Below, in pieces: positions 1-12,379 of a DNA stretch of 64,000 bases; the stretch's first letter is position 1; each line of letters starts with the position of its first letter. The notes under the pieces are model-generated. The model saw nothing but the letters and a program-made list of their open reading frames with translations. It was not told where the DNA came from and ran no database searches. The stretch lies in assembly GCA_017654935.2 (NCBI GenBank), contig CM065694.1, forward strand, positions 5,171,985 through 5,235,984, given 5' to 3'. The stretch is from Phymorhynchus buccinoides. Its lineage: Eukaryota; Mollusca; Gastropoda; Neogastropoda; Raphitomidae. A program made the translations under genes and the position numbers.

Positions 1-1
1 T

Positions 2-2545
2 GAAAGGTTGAAAGAGGAAAGAGAGCATCGTAGATTAGAAGCTACAAGGGAAGAAAAACAGATGGAGCTCGAGTATGAGAGAGAAATGGCTGAAAAACAG
101 AGAGAAATAGAGACTATCAAACTGCAATCAGAAATACAAGAACAATTAGCCATCGTTAAGGCTCTAGAAAATTCAGTTTATTCTCAAGAACTTGTTTCCT
201 TGCCACAAATGGACCCCATTTCTCACCTCCTTCCTGAGAATATGTCCTTTCCTGGGCCTATTCTTTCTAACCCACCTTTCCATGCCACAAGTGCATCCAT
301 CAGTTGTGATGTCAACATGTCAACAAGTGAGGGCGTCCATACTACAGCCCCTGTGAAGACTTCATCCATGATTGCATCTCTCAACCCTGTTGAGTGTGCT
401 CAGTCCGCAGCTGTCAATTCTGTTAGTGTGAACGCTGCTGGCATCTCCGCATCACTTACTACACCTGTGTTGAATCATCCACTTACATCAAGTTTTGGCG
501 CACCTGCTTATGCTTCAGCTGGTACAGTTTCATCCAGCACTGCGCCTTCGTCGATGCGTCCTCCTACTTCAGCCTTCAGTGTGCCTGCTTGCACATCCCT
601 TGGGGCAGTCTCATCCCTCACTGCGCCTTCATCGATGTGTCTGCCTACATCAGCCGTCGGTGTGCCTGCTTGCACATCTGCTGGCGCAATCTCATCCCTC
701 ACTGCGCCTTCATCGCTGAGTCTTCCTACGTCAGCCTTCAGTGTGCCTTCTTGCACATCCGCTGGTGCAATCTCATCCTTCGCTGCATCTTCGTCGAGAC
801 GTCTGCCTAAGTCAGTCTTCAGGGCGCCTATCTACGCTTCTGCTAGCGTTGCTCTACCACACACGTCTGCCACTGTTGGAGGTACAGTCATGACCAACGC
901 CATTTCAGGTTATGAAAGTACAAACTTTGGTTCGCAGAATCCCTATGCCATAAACCAATCTTCCATGTCGTGTCTGTCGGCGAATCGACTCAATCCCATA
1001 GCGCAAACCTTCATTCCTAAGTCACAGAATCCTCCTTTAAATGTGAACTTTGAGTCAATGATCGGTGAAGATTTCCATGGTTTTCCGTCAGTGTCTATGG
1101 AAAATAATGCACCGTCTTCATATCAGCCACACTCTAGACTTCGTCTCGACTCTTCGCCAAATGTTGACAATACTGCCATGAATGTGACAGCTTTGGATTC
1201 CACATTGGGGTCAATGAGTCAAACGCTTGCAGACGCTTTAACATTGAGTCGTTTGCCTGTACAAGAACCTGCGATTTTCATGGGAGACCCTCTCCAATAT
1301 CCGACATGGAAATCTTCGTTTTCCTTCTTGATTGAAAGAAAGAATATTCCAGCACCAGAGAAAATGCTCTACCTACAGAGGTACATAGGAGGTAACGCAA
1401 AAGAAGCTGTGAATGGATTTTTCTTGTTGCGTGATGAAAATGCCTACATGAAAGCTATGGACACGCTAGAGAAGAGATTTGGTAACTCTTATGTGATCTC
1501 GCATGCCTTCCGCACCAAGCTGGATGAATGGCCTTCTGTCAAGAGCAGAGACAGTGTGGGCTTGAGATGCTTCTCTGATTTCTTGCAACAGTGCTTTGTG
1601 GCATCGCAAGAGATTGGAGGTTTGGCAATTTTGGACGACATTCACTACATCAAAAGAATGGTTGAGAAACTTCCCGAGTGGGTTGTACATCGTTGGAGCA
1701 GAAAAGTTGCCATCTGTAAACGTGACAATGGAAGGTATCCGGTTTTGGGGGAATTTGCCGACTTCCTTACCTCTGAAGCTGAGATTTCAAATGATCCGGT
1801 TTTCGGCGTGTCCTCTTCTACTCCTACAGCCAGACCGATCAAACAAAGAGTTAATATGTCTGTCGTCGTTGAAACAGATAAAGGGAATTGCCTCTTTTGT
1901 GACCGTACAGGGCACGACATTTCTGCATGTACTTCTTTCAAGGGAAAATTGACTTCTGAGAAAAGAGACTTCATTATGAAAAGGGGACTCTGCTTTGGTT
2001 GTTTGAAGAGCACTGAGCACCGCTCTCGACAATGTTCAAAGAGAGCCGTCTGCGCAAAATGTAAAAGGAGCCATCCGACTTGTCTCCATGATGACAATTA
2101 CGTGCCTCAAAATAAATTCAAAAATGAGAAAGAGAAGTCAGAGTCTTCCAATGGATCTTCAGAGCGAAATGAAAATCGTATAGAACAAAGTTCAAAGTCA
2201 GATAAACAAATTCAAGCCCTGACAGTTCCTGCTACTACACACAAGTCTGAGACGAGTGACTCTGGCACCCTTAGTTCGATGATTGTACCGGTGTATCTGT
2301 CAACGTCTGGCAACCCTGATAAAGAAACTTTGGTGTACGCACTCTTAGACACCATGTCTGATGCAACATTCGTCGTGGAATCTATCGCTGAGAATCTGGA
2401 CGCTCCATCAGAGAAAACGACTTTGAAATTAACCACGTTGACAAGCAAAAAGTCTTTGATTCCGTGCAAGAAATATTCAGATCTTCAAGTTAGAGGCGAA
2501 TCTTCCAGTGAAAATCAGTTTGCCTTGTTCATTCTCCAGGCATAG
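2..2545 (+). pseudogene. BEL/Pao gag and start of protease (broken reading frame, 5' partial)
   Basis: The frame is open from the window edge, so the true start is not visible. A charged, coiled-coil-like N-terminus (residues 1-60) is followed by a Ser/Thr/Pro/Ala-rich stretch with about four copies of a 27-residue repeat (nt 480-830). From nt about 1270 there is a DUF1759-type gag domain, recognisable by FMGDPLQYPTW and by the later LPEWVVHRW. A CX2CX4HX4C knuckle at nt 1888-1930 is followed by further Cys/His clusters to nt 2090; these would bind element RNA. An aspartic-protease motif, LLDTMSDATFV, lies near nt 2342-2375. The second residue after the catalytic Asp is Met rather than Gly, as in some BEL proteases. 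The frame is lost near nt 2530, inside the protease. Confidence 0.9.
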
Positions 2546-3458
2546 CATCTCTGCCAACGAGGATCACATCCCTTCTGAGGAGACAGTATTGAAATATCCG
2601 CATCTAGAACACTTGTCAGAGGTCATGCCTCCTCGTTTTGAATGTCCAATAGGCCTTCTCATTGGATACAATTGTGCAGAGGCTCTTATGCCTATCAATG
2701 TGATTGAAGGCATACCTTTCGCCATGGAAACCAAACTTGGTTGGAGTGTCATTGGCGGCAATGTGAATCCTGTTCCTTTTGATTCCGTCGGAAACTCTCA
2801 TCACGTTTGTATTCAGCCTTGTGATGACCAAGAAAAGAATGTTGCTTATGTCTACAAGGTACAAGTCTCAGAAGCCTCTACTTCAGATCTTCTTGGAGTC
2901 TTAGAAAAGGACTTTGAATACCAAGGAAACGAACAGTTGTCTCAGGAGGATTTGAAGTTCATGGAAATCTTGGAGTCCGGAGTCACAATCAATGAAGAAA
3001 ATCATTATGAAATGCCTCTCCCATTCCGTACTGAAAATCCCACTTTGCCTGACAACCGTAATTTGGCCATGAAACGTATTCAGGGACTGAGACTGAGACA
3101 TCAGTTCAAGAAGAGACCGCAGTACTACCAGCACTACAAGGGATTCATGGATGACATTTTGAAAAGAGGAGATGCAGAGAAAATTCCTGTTGAAGAGATG
3201 GATGTCGAGACGAGATGGTACATCCCGCATCACGGTGTGTATCACCCCAAGAAGCCAGACAAGATTAGAGTCGTGTTTGACTGTAGTGCCAGATACTTTG
3301 ATACCAGTCTGAATGATTATTTGCTCCAAGGACCTGACTTCCTCAATTCTCTTGTGGGGGTGCTTTGTAGATTCCGGAAAGGACAAATTGCCTTCAGTTG
3401 TGATGTCGAAAAAATGTTTCACAATTCCATGTCAAGGAGAGTCATCGCAATTACTTGA
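2531..3458 (+). pseudogene. BEL/Pao protease tail and N-terminal half of reverse transcriptase (frameshifted)
   Basis: This is a different frame from the preceding fragment. It holds the protease/linker region (LLIGYNCAEALMP, then TKLGWSVIGG) and the RT fingers, with WYIPHHGVYHPKKPDKIRVV near nt 3214-3273 and the first catalytic-Asp block, FSCDVEKMFH, near nt 3393-3422. The frame then closes at a TGA at 3456-3458. Homologous sequence continues in the neighbouring frame, so one small indel near nt 3420 has broken the ORF. The first shift and this one roughly cancel. Confidence 0.88.
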
Positions 3459-5146
3459 GATTTCTTTGGTGGGAAGATGGAAACTACGAACAACCTCCTT
3501 CTGATTTTCGCATGAAAGTACACCTCTTCGGGGCAACCTCGTCACCTGGGTGTGCGAACTTCGGCTTGAAGAGAATAGCCCAGGACCATCGTCACATCAG
3601 TGCTGAGGCTTCAGCCTTTCTACAGAATGATTTTTACGTTGACGATGGCCTTCAGAGTAGAGATACAGCTAAGGAAGCAATTGAAACTCTGACAAAGGCG
3701 AGAGAGATCTGCGAACAGGGCAGCTTGCGTCTCCATAAGATCTCTTCGAATTCCAAGGAAGTTCTGGATTCCTTTCCGGCCTCAGAGATTGCTTCTTCAA
3801 AATCAAATGACGTCACCCCTGAGTCACCGTTATCGTCATGTGAACAAGCTTTAGGCTTACAATGGTGTGTGGAAACAGACTCTTTTCAATTCCACTCTGA
3901 TATTAAGGCAAAACCGCTTACACGACGCGGTATCTTGTCCACGGTCGCTTCAGTTTATGATCCTTTGGGTTTCGTGTCTCCTTTCACTTTGATTGGAAAG
4001 CAGATTCTCCAGGAAATGTGTCGAGGCAAGCTGAACTGGGATGATCCTATCCCTGATAGCCTGCAGGTCAGGTGGGAACAGTGGCTTTGTGAATTTTCTG
4101 CTTTGTCTCAGCTTCGCATTCCACGATGCTACCTTCCAAGAGGTTTCGGTGACATTGAGGTGATTGAGCTTCACCACTTTTCTGACGCATCCTCTTCGGG
4201 ATATGGACAATGTTCATACTTGTGTTTCCGATCTGCAAAGAACGAAACACACTGCTCTTTGGTCATGGCCAAAAGCAGAGTTGCACCGTTGCGTTCCGTC
4301 ACAATTCCTAGACTAGAGTTACAAGCAGCCGTCTTGTCCATCAAAGCTGCTAGTTTTTTGCAAAGTGAGCTGAACTACGAGCATGTGCAGCATTTCTTCT
4401 GGACTGATTCCAAAATAGTTCTTGCATACATTCTGAATGAATCAAAATGCTTTCACGTGTTTGTTGCCAATAGAATACAGCAAATTCTACAGGTTTCGAA
4501 AGCTGAACAGTGGAAGTATGTCTCATCAGAAAACAATCCTGCAGATTATGCTTCACGGGGACTTTCAGTGAATGAGTTCTTGCCTTCAGGATGGTTTGAT
4601 GGCCCTTCGTTTCTGAGAGAGCAACAAGTTCAGAGTGAGAATGAAGTCTATGAAATTCCTGAGGAGGATGTTGAGGTCAAGCAGTGCAAGTCTGCTTCGT
4701 GTTCAGAAACGCCAAGCACTTCCTTTGAGGACAAGTTCAAAACGTTTTCCAGTCTGTCTTCTTTGAAAAGAGGTGTTGCTGTAATCGTTCGGTGCTGCTC
4801 TAGGATCAAGAGAAGGAACATGACTAAATTGGAGTCTCTAGAAATAGCAGAAAGGAACATTATCAGAAGTGTTCAAAATGAATCTTTCTCACGCCCGTCT
4901 TCAGCACTTCGCAATACTTTACATCAGTTGAATTCTTACATAGACTCTGAGGGCATCCATCGGGTGGGAGGCAGGATTGGAAAATCTTCTCATTCATTGG
5001 GTGACAGACATCCAGTGATTTTGCCGAGAGACAGTCATCTTTCGTTGCTCATTGCGAGACAGTGTCATGAGCAAATCGCACATCAAGGTCGTTCTTTCAC
5101 CATAAATGAAATAAGATCGCAAGGCTTCTGGATTCTTGGAGTTTGA
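3422..5146 (+). pseudogene. BEL/Pao RT C-terminal half, RNase H and integrase zinc finger (ends in a premature stop)
   Basis: The RT active site reads FYVDDG (nt about 3632-3650), the YVDD form usual in BEL elements. The Peptidase_A17-type region follows (VASVYDPLGFVSPF, nt 3945-3990). RNase H then follows: HHFSDASSSGYGQC near nt 4170-4210, ELQAAVL near 4318, and WTDSKIVLAYI near 4402. An HX3H...C-like integrase zinc finger (CHEQIAHQG) lies near 5068-5095. The frame ends at TGA 5144-5146, and the next fragment continues in the same frame, so the break is a single nonsense codon and not a frameshift. Confidence 0.9.
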
Positions 5147-6208
5147 CGCATAATCATCCCTCTCATTCGTCACTGTGCAACTTGTGTGAGATTTCGCGGT
5201 ACACCTTCAGGACAGCAAATGTCAGAATTGCCTTCGGAGAGAACTGAACCTTCAGCGCCGTTTTCATATTGTGGCATTGATTGTTTCGGTCCATTTCATG
5301 TTAAGGACGGTCGTCGTCAGATCAAGAGATATGGACTGATCTTCACATGTTTGTCGTCTAGGGCTGTGCACTTGGAAGTCTTGGATGACATGTCAACTGA
5401 TTCGTTCATAAATGCTTTGCGAATTTTGATCTCTATCAGAGGAAGAGTACGTGAGATAAGATGCGATCGGGGTACTAATTTCGTTGGTGCGTCAAATGAG
5501 TTTCAAGCTGCTATGAAAGAGATGTCGACTGATTCTGTTACTTCGAAACTGGTGGAGTTTGGTTGCGAATTCAAGTTCAACCCACCTGCCGCAAGTCACA
5601 TGGGTGGAGTGTGGGAACGTCAAATTAAGACTGTTCGCAATGTGTTGAATGGACTCCTGGAGAAATCGGGACAGTATCTTTCTACTTCGTCCTTACGAAC
5701 ATTCCTTTATGAAGCATCAGCGATTGTGAATAGTAGACCTCTTTCGGTGGAGTCTCTGGAGTCTCCAGACGGTCCTCGGCCCCTGACTCCGAATCACATT
5801 CTGACCATGAAACCCTCGTACATTCCTGCACCACCAGGAGTGTTTGAACCAGCTGATCTTTATATTCGTAAACGTTGGCGTTGCGTTCAGTTTCTGGCTG
5901 ACCAGTTTTGGTCTCGCTGGAAAAGGAGCTATCTGACTTCCTTGCAGTCTCGTCGTGTGTGGCAGGATCGTCAGAAAGATCTCGCAGTCGATGATATTGT
6001 CATTCTCAACGATGAAAACCTCAGCCGCTCAGAGTGGAAGCTTGCTCGTGTGATGGAAGTTTACCCCAGCAAGGACGGCCTGGTGCGAAGTGTAAAGCTA
6101 AGGGTCGGATCCTCTTCGCTTGACAACCAGGGCAGACCCACTTCCTTTGTCTCTGTGTTGGACCGTCCTGTACACAAGATCACGATTCTGATCAGCAAAG
6201 ATGATTAG
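5147..6208 (+). pseudogene. BEL/Pao integrase core and DUF5641 C-terminus
   Basis: It continues in frame after the TGA at 5144-5146. The three DDE-integrase acidic residues are present in their usual contexts: GIDCFGPF (nt 5272-5295), RCDRGTNFVGA (nt 5461-5492) and GGVWERQIK (nt 5604-5630). A Cys pair (CATCVRF) precedes the core and completes the zinc finger. The C-terminal DUF5641 region (WKLARVMEVYP) ends at TAG 6206-6208. Integrase would insert the cDNA copy into the host genome. This copy cannot be made as one polyprotein because of the upstream stop. Confidence 0.9.
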
Positions 6209-6544
6209 TAATGATAATGTAACATTCGGTGGTGATTTGATACAATGATGAAATCATGACAAGGCAACCTATAATTGGAAGAAATTCTAAAGAATTTCTA
6301 TTGATGACTTAAAGTGAAAATTCAAAGTATAAGGTTTCAAATCTTATTCAAGATTCTAAAGTTATCAGTTGTTTGCAAATACTTTCTTTAATTTCCTTAA
6401 GGTTGAACAAGTACATAATGTAATGTTAAGTGTCAATTTGTGAGGAAATTTTGAATGTGAAGAAAGTTATTCAGATGGAGGCTATTTTTTAATAAATGCC
6501 TTCCAAGGGTTTATGATTATTGTAAATCACATCAATATGATTTC

Positions 6545-6553
6545 GGGTGGGAG
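6545..6553 (+). other. Polypurine tract of the BEL element
   Basis: A purine-rich run (GGTGGGAG) lies directly before the TGTACC start of the LTR. In LTR retrotransposons this primes plus-strand DNA synthesis. It lies about 340 bp after the integrase stop. Confidence 0.6.
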
Positions 6554-7119
6554 TGTACCTGCCAGTGTGTCTGTCACTGTATTTGTCATGCACGCACACA
6601 CACATACACAAACACACACACACACACTCACATACACTCATGTACCTGCCAGTGTGTCTGTCACTGTATTTGTCAGTGTGTCAGTAAATGATTTGTGTTA
6701 ATATTTGGGTCAATACTTGTCGAAGTTATTTTGTCTATTGTTGACAGTTGACTCTTGTTAATTTTTCGTTCATTTCAATGCTTACATTCTGTTTGTTCTT
6801 AGATTGCATGTCTGTTCTTTACAATAGAACGTCGTGTCCCTTGCGTGTCGTGTGCTCTAAATTTTGGCCCTTGCAAAATACATGTGTTTGAAGTGTTGTT
6901 ATGAAGCATTATTTGCGTAGTTAATGTGTATCAGCTCTTACCTGTTGGGTTTTGTCGCTGGTACAACGTAGATCTTTGACATTGGTCGTGTTAGTTTCCA
7001 AACATGTTTTCAAATCAAGCTGGTTGGTTAGTGTAAAGCGTGTCGCTTATTCCAATCCATGTTTCCGTAAACGGAAATGTAGTTTCTTTTTAATTATAAA
7101 TTCGCTCACTATGAATCAG

Positions 7120-7127
7120 TATAAATA
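7120..7127 (+). promoter_or_regulatory. TATA box in the LTR U3 region
   Basis: TATAAATA lies about 235 bp upstream of the LTR poly(A) signal, as expected for a U3 promoter driving the genomic transcript of the element. Confidence 0.55.
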
Positions 7128-7355
7128 GTTCAGTTCGTGGCTCGAAACTTTAGTTTGCTTTCGTCCTTTGAGCTGAACATTAGGCCCTATGCTGCTATTC
7201 TTGTTAGCAATGTGTCACCCAGCTGAATGCAGTATTTTCGAACTCGAACTCATGTTTGCTGCTGTCGATTGTGTGGAGATTGTTGAAAGACCACAAGTTT
7301 TCATCGTTAATTCCATGAAGAGCCTGCATGTCCACTCCCCTTGTCCTTATTTCTG

Positions 7356-7361
7356 AATAAA
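7356..7361 (+). terminator. Poly(A) signal in the LTR
   Basis: AATAAA lies 66 bp before the LTR end, at the expected R/U5 position. Confidence 0.55.
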
Positions 7362-7427
7362 CCTTTATACCCTTCTTCATGGTCTTGCGCGTATTAATTT
7401 TGCCTTCTGACCTTTCAATCTACAACA

Positions 7428-8029
7428 TGCACAGTCTGCGGCAGTCACACTTAGTTTCACTTTCTGTCAACGCATCTGAAAGCATCAAAGCACAGACAGT
7501 ATAATAATAACAAGAAATTCAGTTGATCAAAGATCAACAGGAGGCTAAACAGTGTTGTATTGCACTTCAAAAGTGTAAAATAATAATGAACATGTCTTTT
7601 CAAAATATCTTCAACGTGATGTAGTTGGTTACCTTAGGAAAGAAGAAGAGAAAAAGTGACATAACATATGAACGTGTCATAAAAGACGTTTGTCATCGAT
7701 CGCTCAGACAGGAACAAAAAGAAGTTCAACGCAATAAAGCGAGATCATATTATATTGCTGAAAATGTAGGTTTAGTTCTGTAAGCAGATGAGATTCATCT
7801 TCCAAAGTATTTGTGATCCTAAGTTGTTTAAAAAATATACTTATGGAGAGTTCACGTTTCCAAGATTTTGTTTCACAATGTCAGAAAAGGCTTTTAAATA
7901 ACAAAATGCTGTTTTCGTTAACACATAATGAGAGTGACATGAAAAATAAGAAGCACCAATTGAAACAAATGTACACTTTACACATTTTCATGAAACCAGA
8001 CAAAGATGATAGGGTTAGGATCAGCCTAG
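7428..8029. other. Unassigned spacer
   Basis: AT-rich sequence after the LTR. No gene, RNA or recognisable repeat is seen. The largest ORF, at 7813, has no recognisable motif. Confidence 0.5.
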
Positions 8030-8734
8030 AGTTGTTGTCATGAAACTGAAAGAAACCAGACTTTGAGATCAAGAGTCATAAACATGAAGAGAATAGGATT
8101 AGAATCAGCCTAGGGTTGTTGTGAGTAAACTGAAAACAAACCCCAGACTTTTAGATCGAGACTCATCAACACGAAAAGGATAGGGCTAGGATCAGCTTAG
8201 GGTTGTTGTCATGAAACAGAAAGAAACCAGACTTTGAGATCGAAAGTTGTAAACACGAAGAGCATAGGGTTAGGATCAGGCCAAGATTGTTGTCATGAAA
8301 CTGATGAAAACCAGACTTTGAGATTGACAATCATAAACACGAAGAGAATAGGGTTAGGATCAGCCTAGGAGTGTTGTCATAAAACTGAAATAAACCAGAC
8401 TTTGTAATTGAGAGTCGTAAACGCAAGGAATATAGGGTTAAGATGAGCCTAGGGTTGTCAGTAAACTGAAAAGAAGCAGACTTTGAGATCGAGAATCATA
8501 AACATGAAGAAGATAAGGTTAGGATCAGTCTAGGGTTGTGGTCATTAAACTGACAAAAAGCAGACTTTGAGATAGAGAATCATAAACACAAAGAGGAGAG
8601 GGGTAGGATCAGCCTAGCGTTGTCATGAAACTGAAAGAAACCAGACTCTGAGATTGAGAGTCATAAACATGAACAGAAAAGGGTTAGGATCAGCCTAGGT
8701 TTGTTGTCATGAAACTGAAAAGAACCAGACTTTT

Positions 8735-8905
8735 TAAAATGTTATTGCTGTCCGATATGCTGGGTCGTACAGTGGCGTTGCTCCTACGCTGCTCATTCTG
8801 AATCCCAAAGCGCAGCTACACCCTGGCTTGTTCAAATCGCAGAACCCGAGACCAGCCATCCAAGGGGAGCGAATCTTTGTAAGCCGTCAGAAAGCAAACA
8901 ACGGA
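8735..8905. repeat. Unique insertion inside the 8-12 kb array
   Basis: About 170 bp with no similarity to the surrounding unit. It is GC-richer and non-coding, and the array resumes directly after it. No target-site duplication was recognised. Confidence 0.5.
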
Positions 8906-9029
8906 GGAAGAACTAGACTTTGAGATCGAGTCAAAATACAAAGACGATAGAGCTAGGATCAGCCTAGGGTTATTGTCATGAAACTGAAAGAAACCAGACT
9001 TTGAAATCGAGAGTAATAAACATGAAGAC

Positions 9030-9800
9030 AACTTTTATAGCGCCTAATCTTTAAGCTCTAAGCGCTTTACAGAAATCACTAAAATGAATAGTAAACACAA
9101 TGAACAAAAAGTATACATCAAACATTGACCAACACCCCCCTTCCCTGATCCCTCAGTCAATTTCTCAATCACGCCCAAATAATGAATGACATAATCTACA
9201 GTACACTTTCGCAACCAACTTGAAACACTCACACTGATGGACACTTAAAGACGCCCAGGCCGCACTATTAACAAATCACACCCACACCCACACTTATAAC
9301 GATAGAGAGAGAGAGAGAGAAAGAGACAAACATACAGACAGACAGACAGAGAAAGACAGAGATGGAGACACAGAGAGTCAGACAGAGGGACAGACAGAGA
9401 AAGAGAGAAGAGAGAGACACACAAACAGAGACAGAGATATATAGGACTGAAATACAGTTGCATGCATCATAAAATAACAACTTACTATAATTTGTACATA
9501 CAATAGTCACAAAAAAGGCACATTATATTCAATATTAATAAACATTACCCCCCCCCCCCCCCACACACACACACACACACCGACACACACGCACGCACAC
9601 ACGCGCATACACACAAACACACACAGACACACACGATTAGTGGAAAAACATTAAATGAATGACACTCACACACATACTAGCACACAAAATAGCATTTTAA
9701 AACACTTATAACGTAAAATCATTTTAAAACAGTGAGACAAAATGGATAAAGAAATAAAAATGCACAAGTACATAAAATGTACTCCTGTAATGTAAACACG
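9030..9800. repeat. Insertion with TAGCGCC...TAAGCGCTTTACA dispersed repeat and microsatellites
   Basis: It begins with TTTATAGCGCCTAATC and GCTCTAAGCGCTTTACA, a motif that recurs at 15,020-15,080 and 31,690-31,760. A GA-rich tract (9303-9440), a C run (9548-9562) and a CA tract (9563-9640) follow. Its presence inside the satellite indicates transposition into the array. Confidence 0.6.
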
Positions 9801-12291
9801 AAAATAATAGAGGATAGGGTTAGGATCAGCTTAGGGTTATTGACATGACACTGAAAATAACCAGACTTTGAGATCGAGAGCCATACAAATTAATAGAGTA
9901 GGGCTAGGATCAGCCTAGAGTTATTGTCATAAAACTGAAAGAAACCAGACTTTGACTTTTGAGACAGTCATAAACACGACGAGAGTAGGGTTAGGGTTAG
10001 CCTAGGGTTATTGTCATCAAACTGAAATAAACCAAACTTTGACATCAAGAGTCGTAAACATGAAAAGAATAGAGGGGTTAGGATCAATTTGGGTTGTTGT
10101 GAAACTGAAAAGAACCAGACTTTGAGATCGAGTGCGATAAAAAATGAATCTGATACGGCAAGGCTCATCCTATAGTCATTGTCAAGAAATTGAAATAAAT
10201 CAGATTTTGAGATCGAGAATCATAAACACTTAAAGTTTAGGGTTAGGATCAGCCTAGAGTTGTTGTCATAAAACTGAACAGAACCAGACTTTGAGATTGA
10301 GTAGTAAACATAAAGAGAGTAGGGTTAGGATCAGCCTAGGGTTATTGTCATAAAACTGAGAGAAACCAGACTTTGAGATCAAGAGTAGTAAACAAGAAGA
10401 AAATAAGGCTAGGATCAGCCTAGGGATGTCATGAAAATGAAAGAAACCATACTTTGAGATCAAGTCATAAACATGAAGAGGATAGGGTTAGGATCAGCCT
10501 AGGGTTGTTGTTGTAAAACTGAAAAGAATCAGACTTTGAGATCGAGAGTCGTAAACATGACAAGGTTAGGATCAGCCAAGGGTTGTCATGAAATTGAAAG
10601 AAAGCAGACTTTGAGATCGAGGGTCATAAACATGAAGAAGATAGGGTTAAGATCAGCCTAGGGTTGTTGTGAAACTGAAAAGAACCAGACTTTGAGACAT
10701 CGAGAGCCATAAAATTGAATAGGATAGGGCTAAGGTCAGCCTAGGGTTATTGTCGTGAAACTAAAAAGAACCAGACTTTGAGATCGAGAGTCGTAAACAC
10801 GTAGATGATATGGTTAGGATCAGCTTAGGTTTGTTGTCATAAAACTGAAAAGAAAGAGACTTTGAGATCGAGAGTCTTAAACATGAAGAGGATAGGGTTA
10901 GGATCAGCCTAAGGATGTTGTAATGTAACTGAAAAGAACCAGACTTTGAGATCGAGAATCATAAACATGAAGAGAATAGGGTTAGGATCAGCCTAGGTTT
11001 ATTGTCATGAAGCTGAAAGAAGCCAGACTTTGAGATTGATGGTCATAAACATGAAGAGAATAAGGGTAGTATCAGCCTTAAGTTGTTGACAGGGAGGGTT
11101 GTTGTAACGAAACTGAAAAGAACCAGACTTTGAGATCAAGTCATAAACACAAAGAAGATTGGGTTAGGATCAGCCTAGGGTTATTGCCATGAAACTAAAA
11201 GAAACCAGACTTTAACATCGAGAACCGAAACACGAAGAGGATAGGGTTAGGATCAGCCTAGGGTTGTTGTCATTAAACTGAAAAGAACCAGACTTTGAGA
11301 TTAAGAATCATAAACAATGTAGGGGATAGGGTTAGGATCAGCTTAGAGTTGTCATCAAACTTTGAGATCGAGAGTCGCAATCATGAATATGATACGGTTA
11401 GGATCAGCCTATACATGTTGTCATGAAACTGAAATAAACCAGATTTTGAGATCGAGTCATAAACATGAAGAGGATATGGTTACGATCAGCCTAGGGTAGT
11501 TGTGAAACTGTAAAGAACCAGACTTTGATACTGAGAGCCATACAAATGAATAGGATAGGGCCAGTATCAGCCTAGGGTTATTGTCATAAAACTGGGAAAA
11601 AAACAGACTTCGAGATCGAGAGTCGTACGAAGAGGATAGGGTTAGGATCAGCCTACGGTTGTTGTCATTAAACTGAAAAGAACCAGACTTTGAGATCGAG
11701 AATCATAAACACGATGAGGATAGGGTTAGGATCAGCCTTGGGTTGTCATGAACCTGAAAAGAATCAGACTTTGAGATTGAGAGTCTGAAGAGAACAGGGC
11801 TAAGATCAGCCTAGGGTTGTTGTCATGAAACTGAGAGAAACCAGACTTTGACTTTTGAGATAGTCATAAACACAACGAGAGTATGGTTAGGCTCAGCCTA
11901 CGGTTGTGTGAATGAAACTGAAAAGAACCAAACTTGGCTCATGTTCATCTTTGACTGTCAAATGATTGTGTCCGTCTGCTAACCTTTGTACTAGGCCTAT
12001 AGAGACTTACCCTGCTTCCATAGCTTTTGGTCAGATTGCTAGGCTAAAGCATATTCATGAGTCTCTCAACGGTCGTGTGATGCACACGGATGAAGAAGAA
12101 AGGGGGCGGGGTCAAGGAATAGTCAACTGATAAATGAACGTGAGGATAGAAGAATGTAAAGTCCATCCGTAAGTATTTCTTCAAAAGAAAGGGTTTGATG
12201 AATTTACAATGCCAAGCAATACAGAAAGAAATAATGTTGTTTCTAATATCCGAGTAATAGCAAAACGAACAGCTTTGCTTCACAGTAAACT

Positions 12292-12319
12292 CCCCCCCCC
12301 CCCCCCCCCCCCCCCCCCC
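12292..12319. repeat. Poly(C) run, 28 bp
   Basis: An uninterrupted C homopolymer. Its exact length may be unreliable. Confidence 0.7.
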
Positions 12320-12379
12320 AAGAGAACATCGTCTGCTAAATGAAATCCATTTGACATGATACATTTCGCTTTGTTTTGA

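Larger units (their letters stand above)
1..7427 (+). mobile_element. BEL/Pao LTR retrotransposon, left end outside window, inactivated
   Basis: The domain order on the plus strand is gag-like DUF1759, CCHC zinc knuckles, DUF1758 aspartic protease, reverse transcriptase, Peptidase_A17 region, RNase H, H2C2 zinc finger, DDE integrase, DUF5641 and then one LTR. This order is diagnostic of BEL/Pao elements. The 5' LTR and the start of gag lie left of the window. The copy is dead: the reading frame changes near 2.53 kb and again near 3.42 kb, and an in-frame TGA sits at 5144-5146. Long recognisable ORFs between the breaks imply fairly recent decay. Divergence between the two LTRs cannot be measured because only one is present. 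Confidence 0.93.
6554..7427 (+). repeat. 3' LTR of the BEL element (about 874 bp)
   Basis: The proposed LTR starts TGTACCTGCC and ends CTACAACA, giving the TG...CA borders with short inverted TGT/ACA ends. It contains, in the right order, a TATA box (7120-7127) and a poly(A) signal (7356-7361). A 33 bp segment (GTACCTGCCAGTGTG...) occurs twice, at 6555-6589 and 6642-6678, flanking a CA tract. The 5' LTR needed to prove the borders is outside the window, so the exact ends are inferred. Confidence 0.65.
8030..11930. repeat. Degenerate tandem array, 80-90 bp unit, roughly 40 copies
   Basis: The unit reads approximately: GAAACTGAAAAGAACCAGAC, TTTGAGATCGAGAGTC, ATAAACATGAAGAGGA, TAGGGTTAGGATCAGCC, TAGGGTTGTTGTCAT. 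It recurs across almost 4 kb with many substitutions and small indels, so the array is old. Two non-array insertions interrupt it (8735-8905 and 9030-9800). Short ORFs inside it are by-products of the repeat. The embedded TAGGGTTAGG resembles the animal telomere unit only locally. Confidence 0.9.

Noticed and set aside
8030..11930. Interstitial telomere array
   Set aside because: Units contain TAGGGTTAGG once each but are 80-90 bp long; no TTAGGG head-to-tail run exists.
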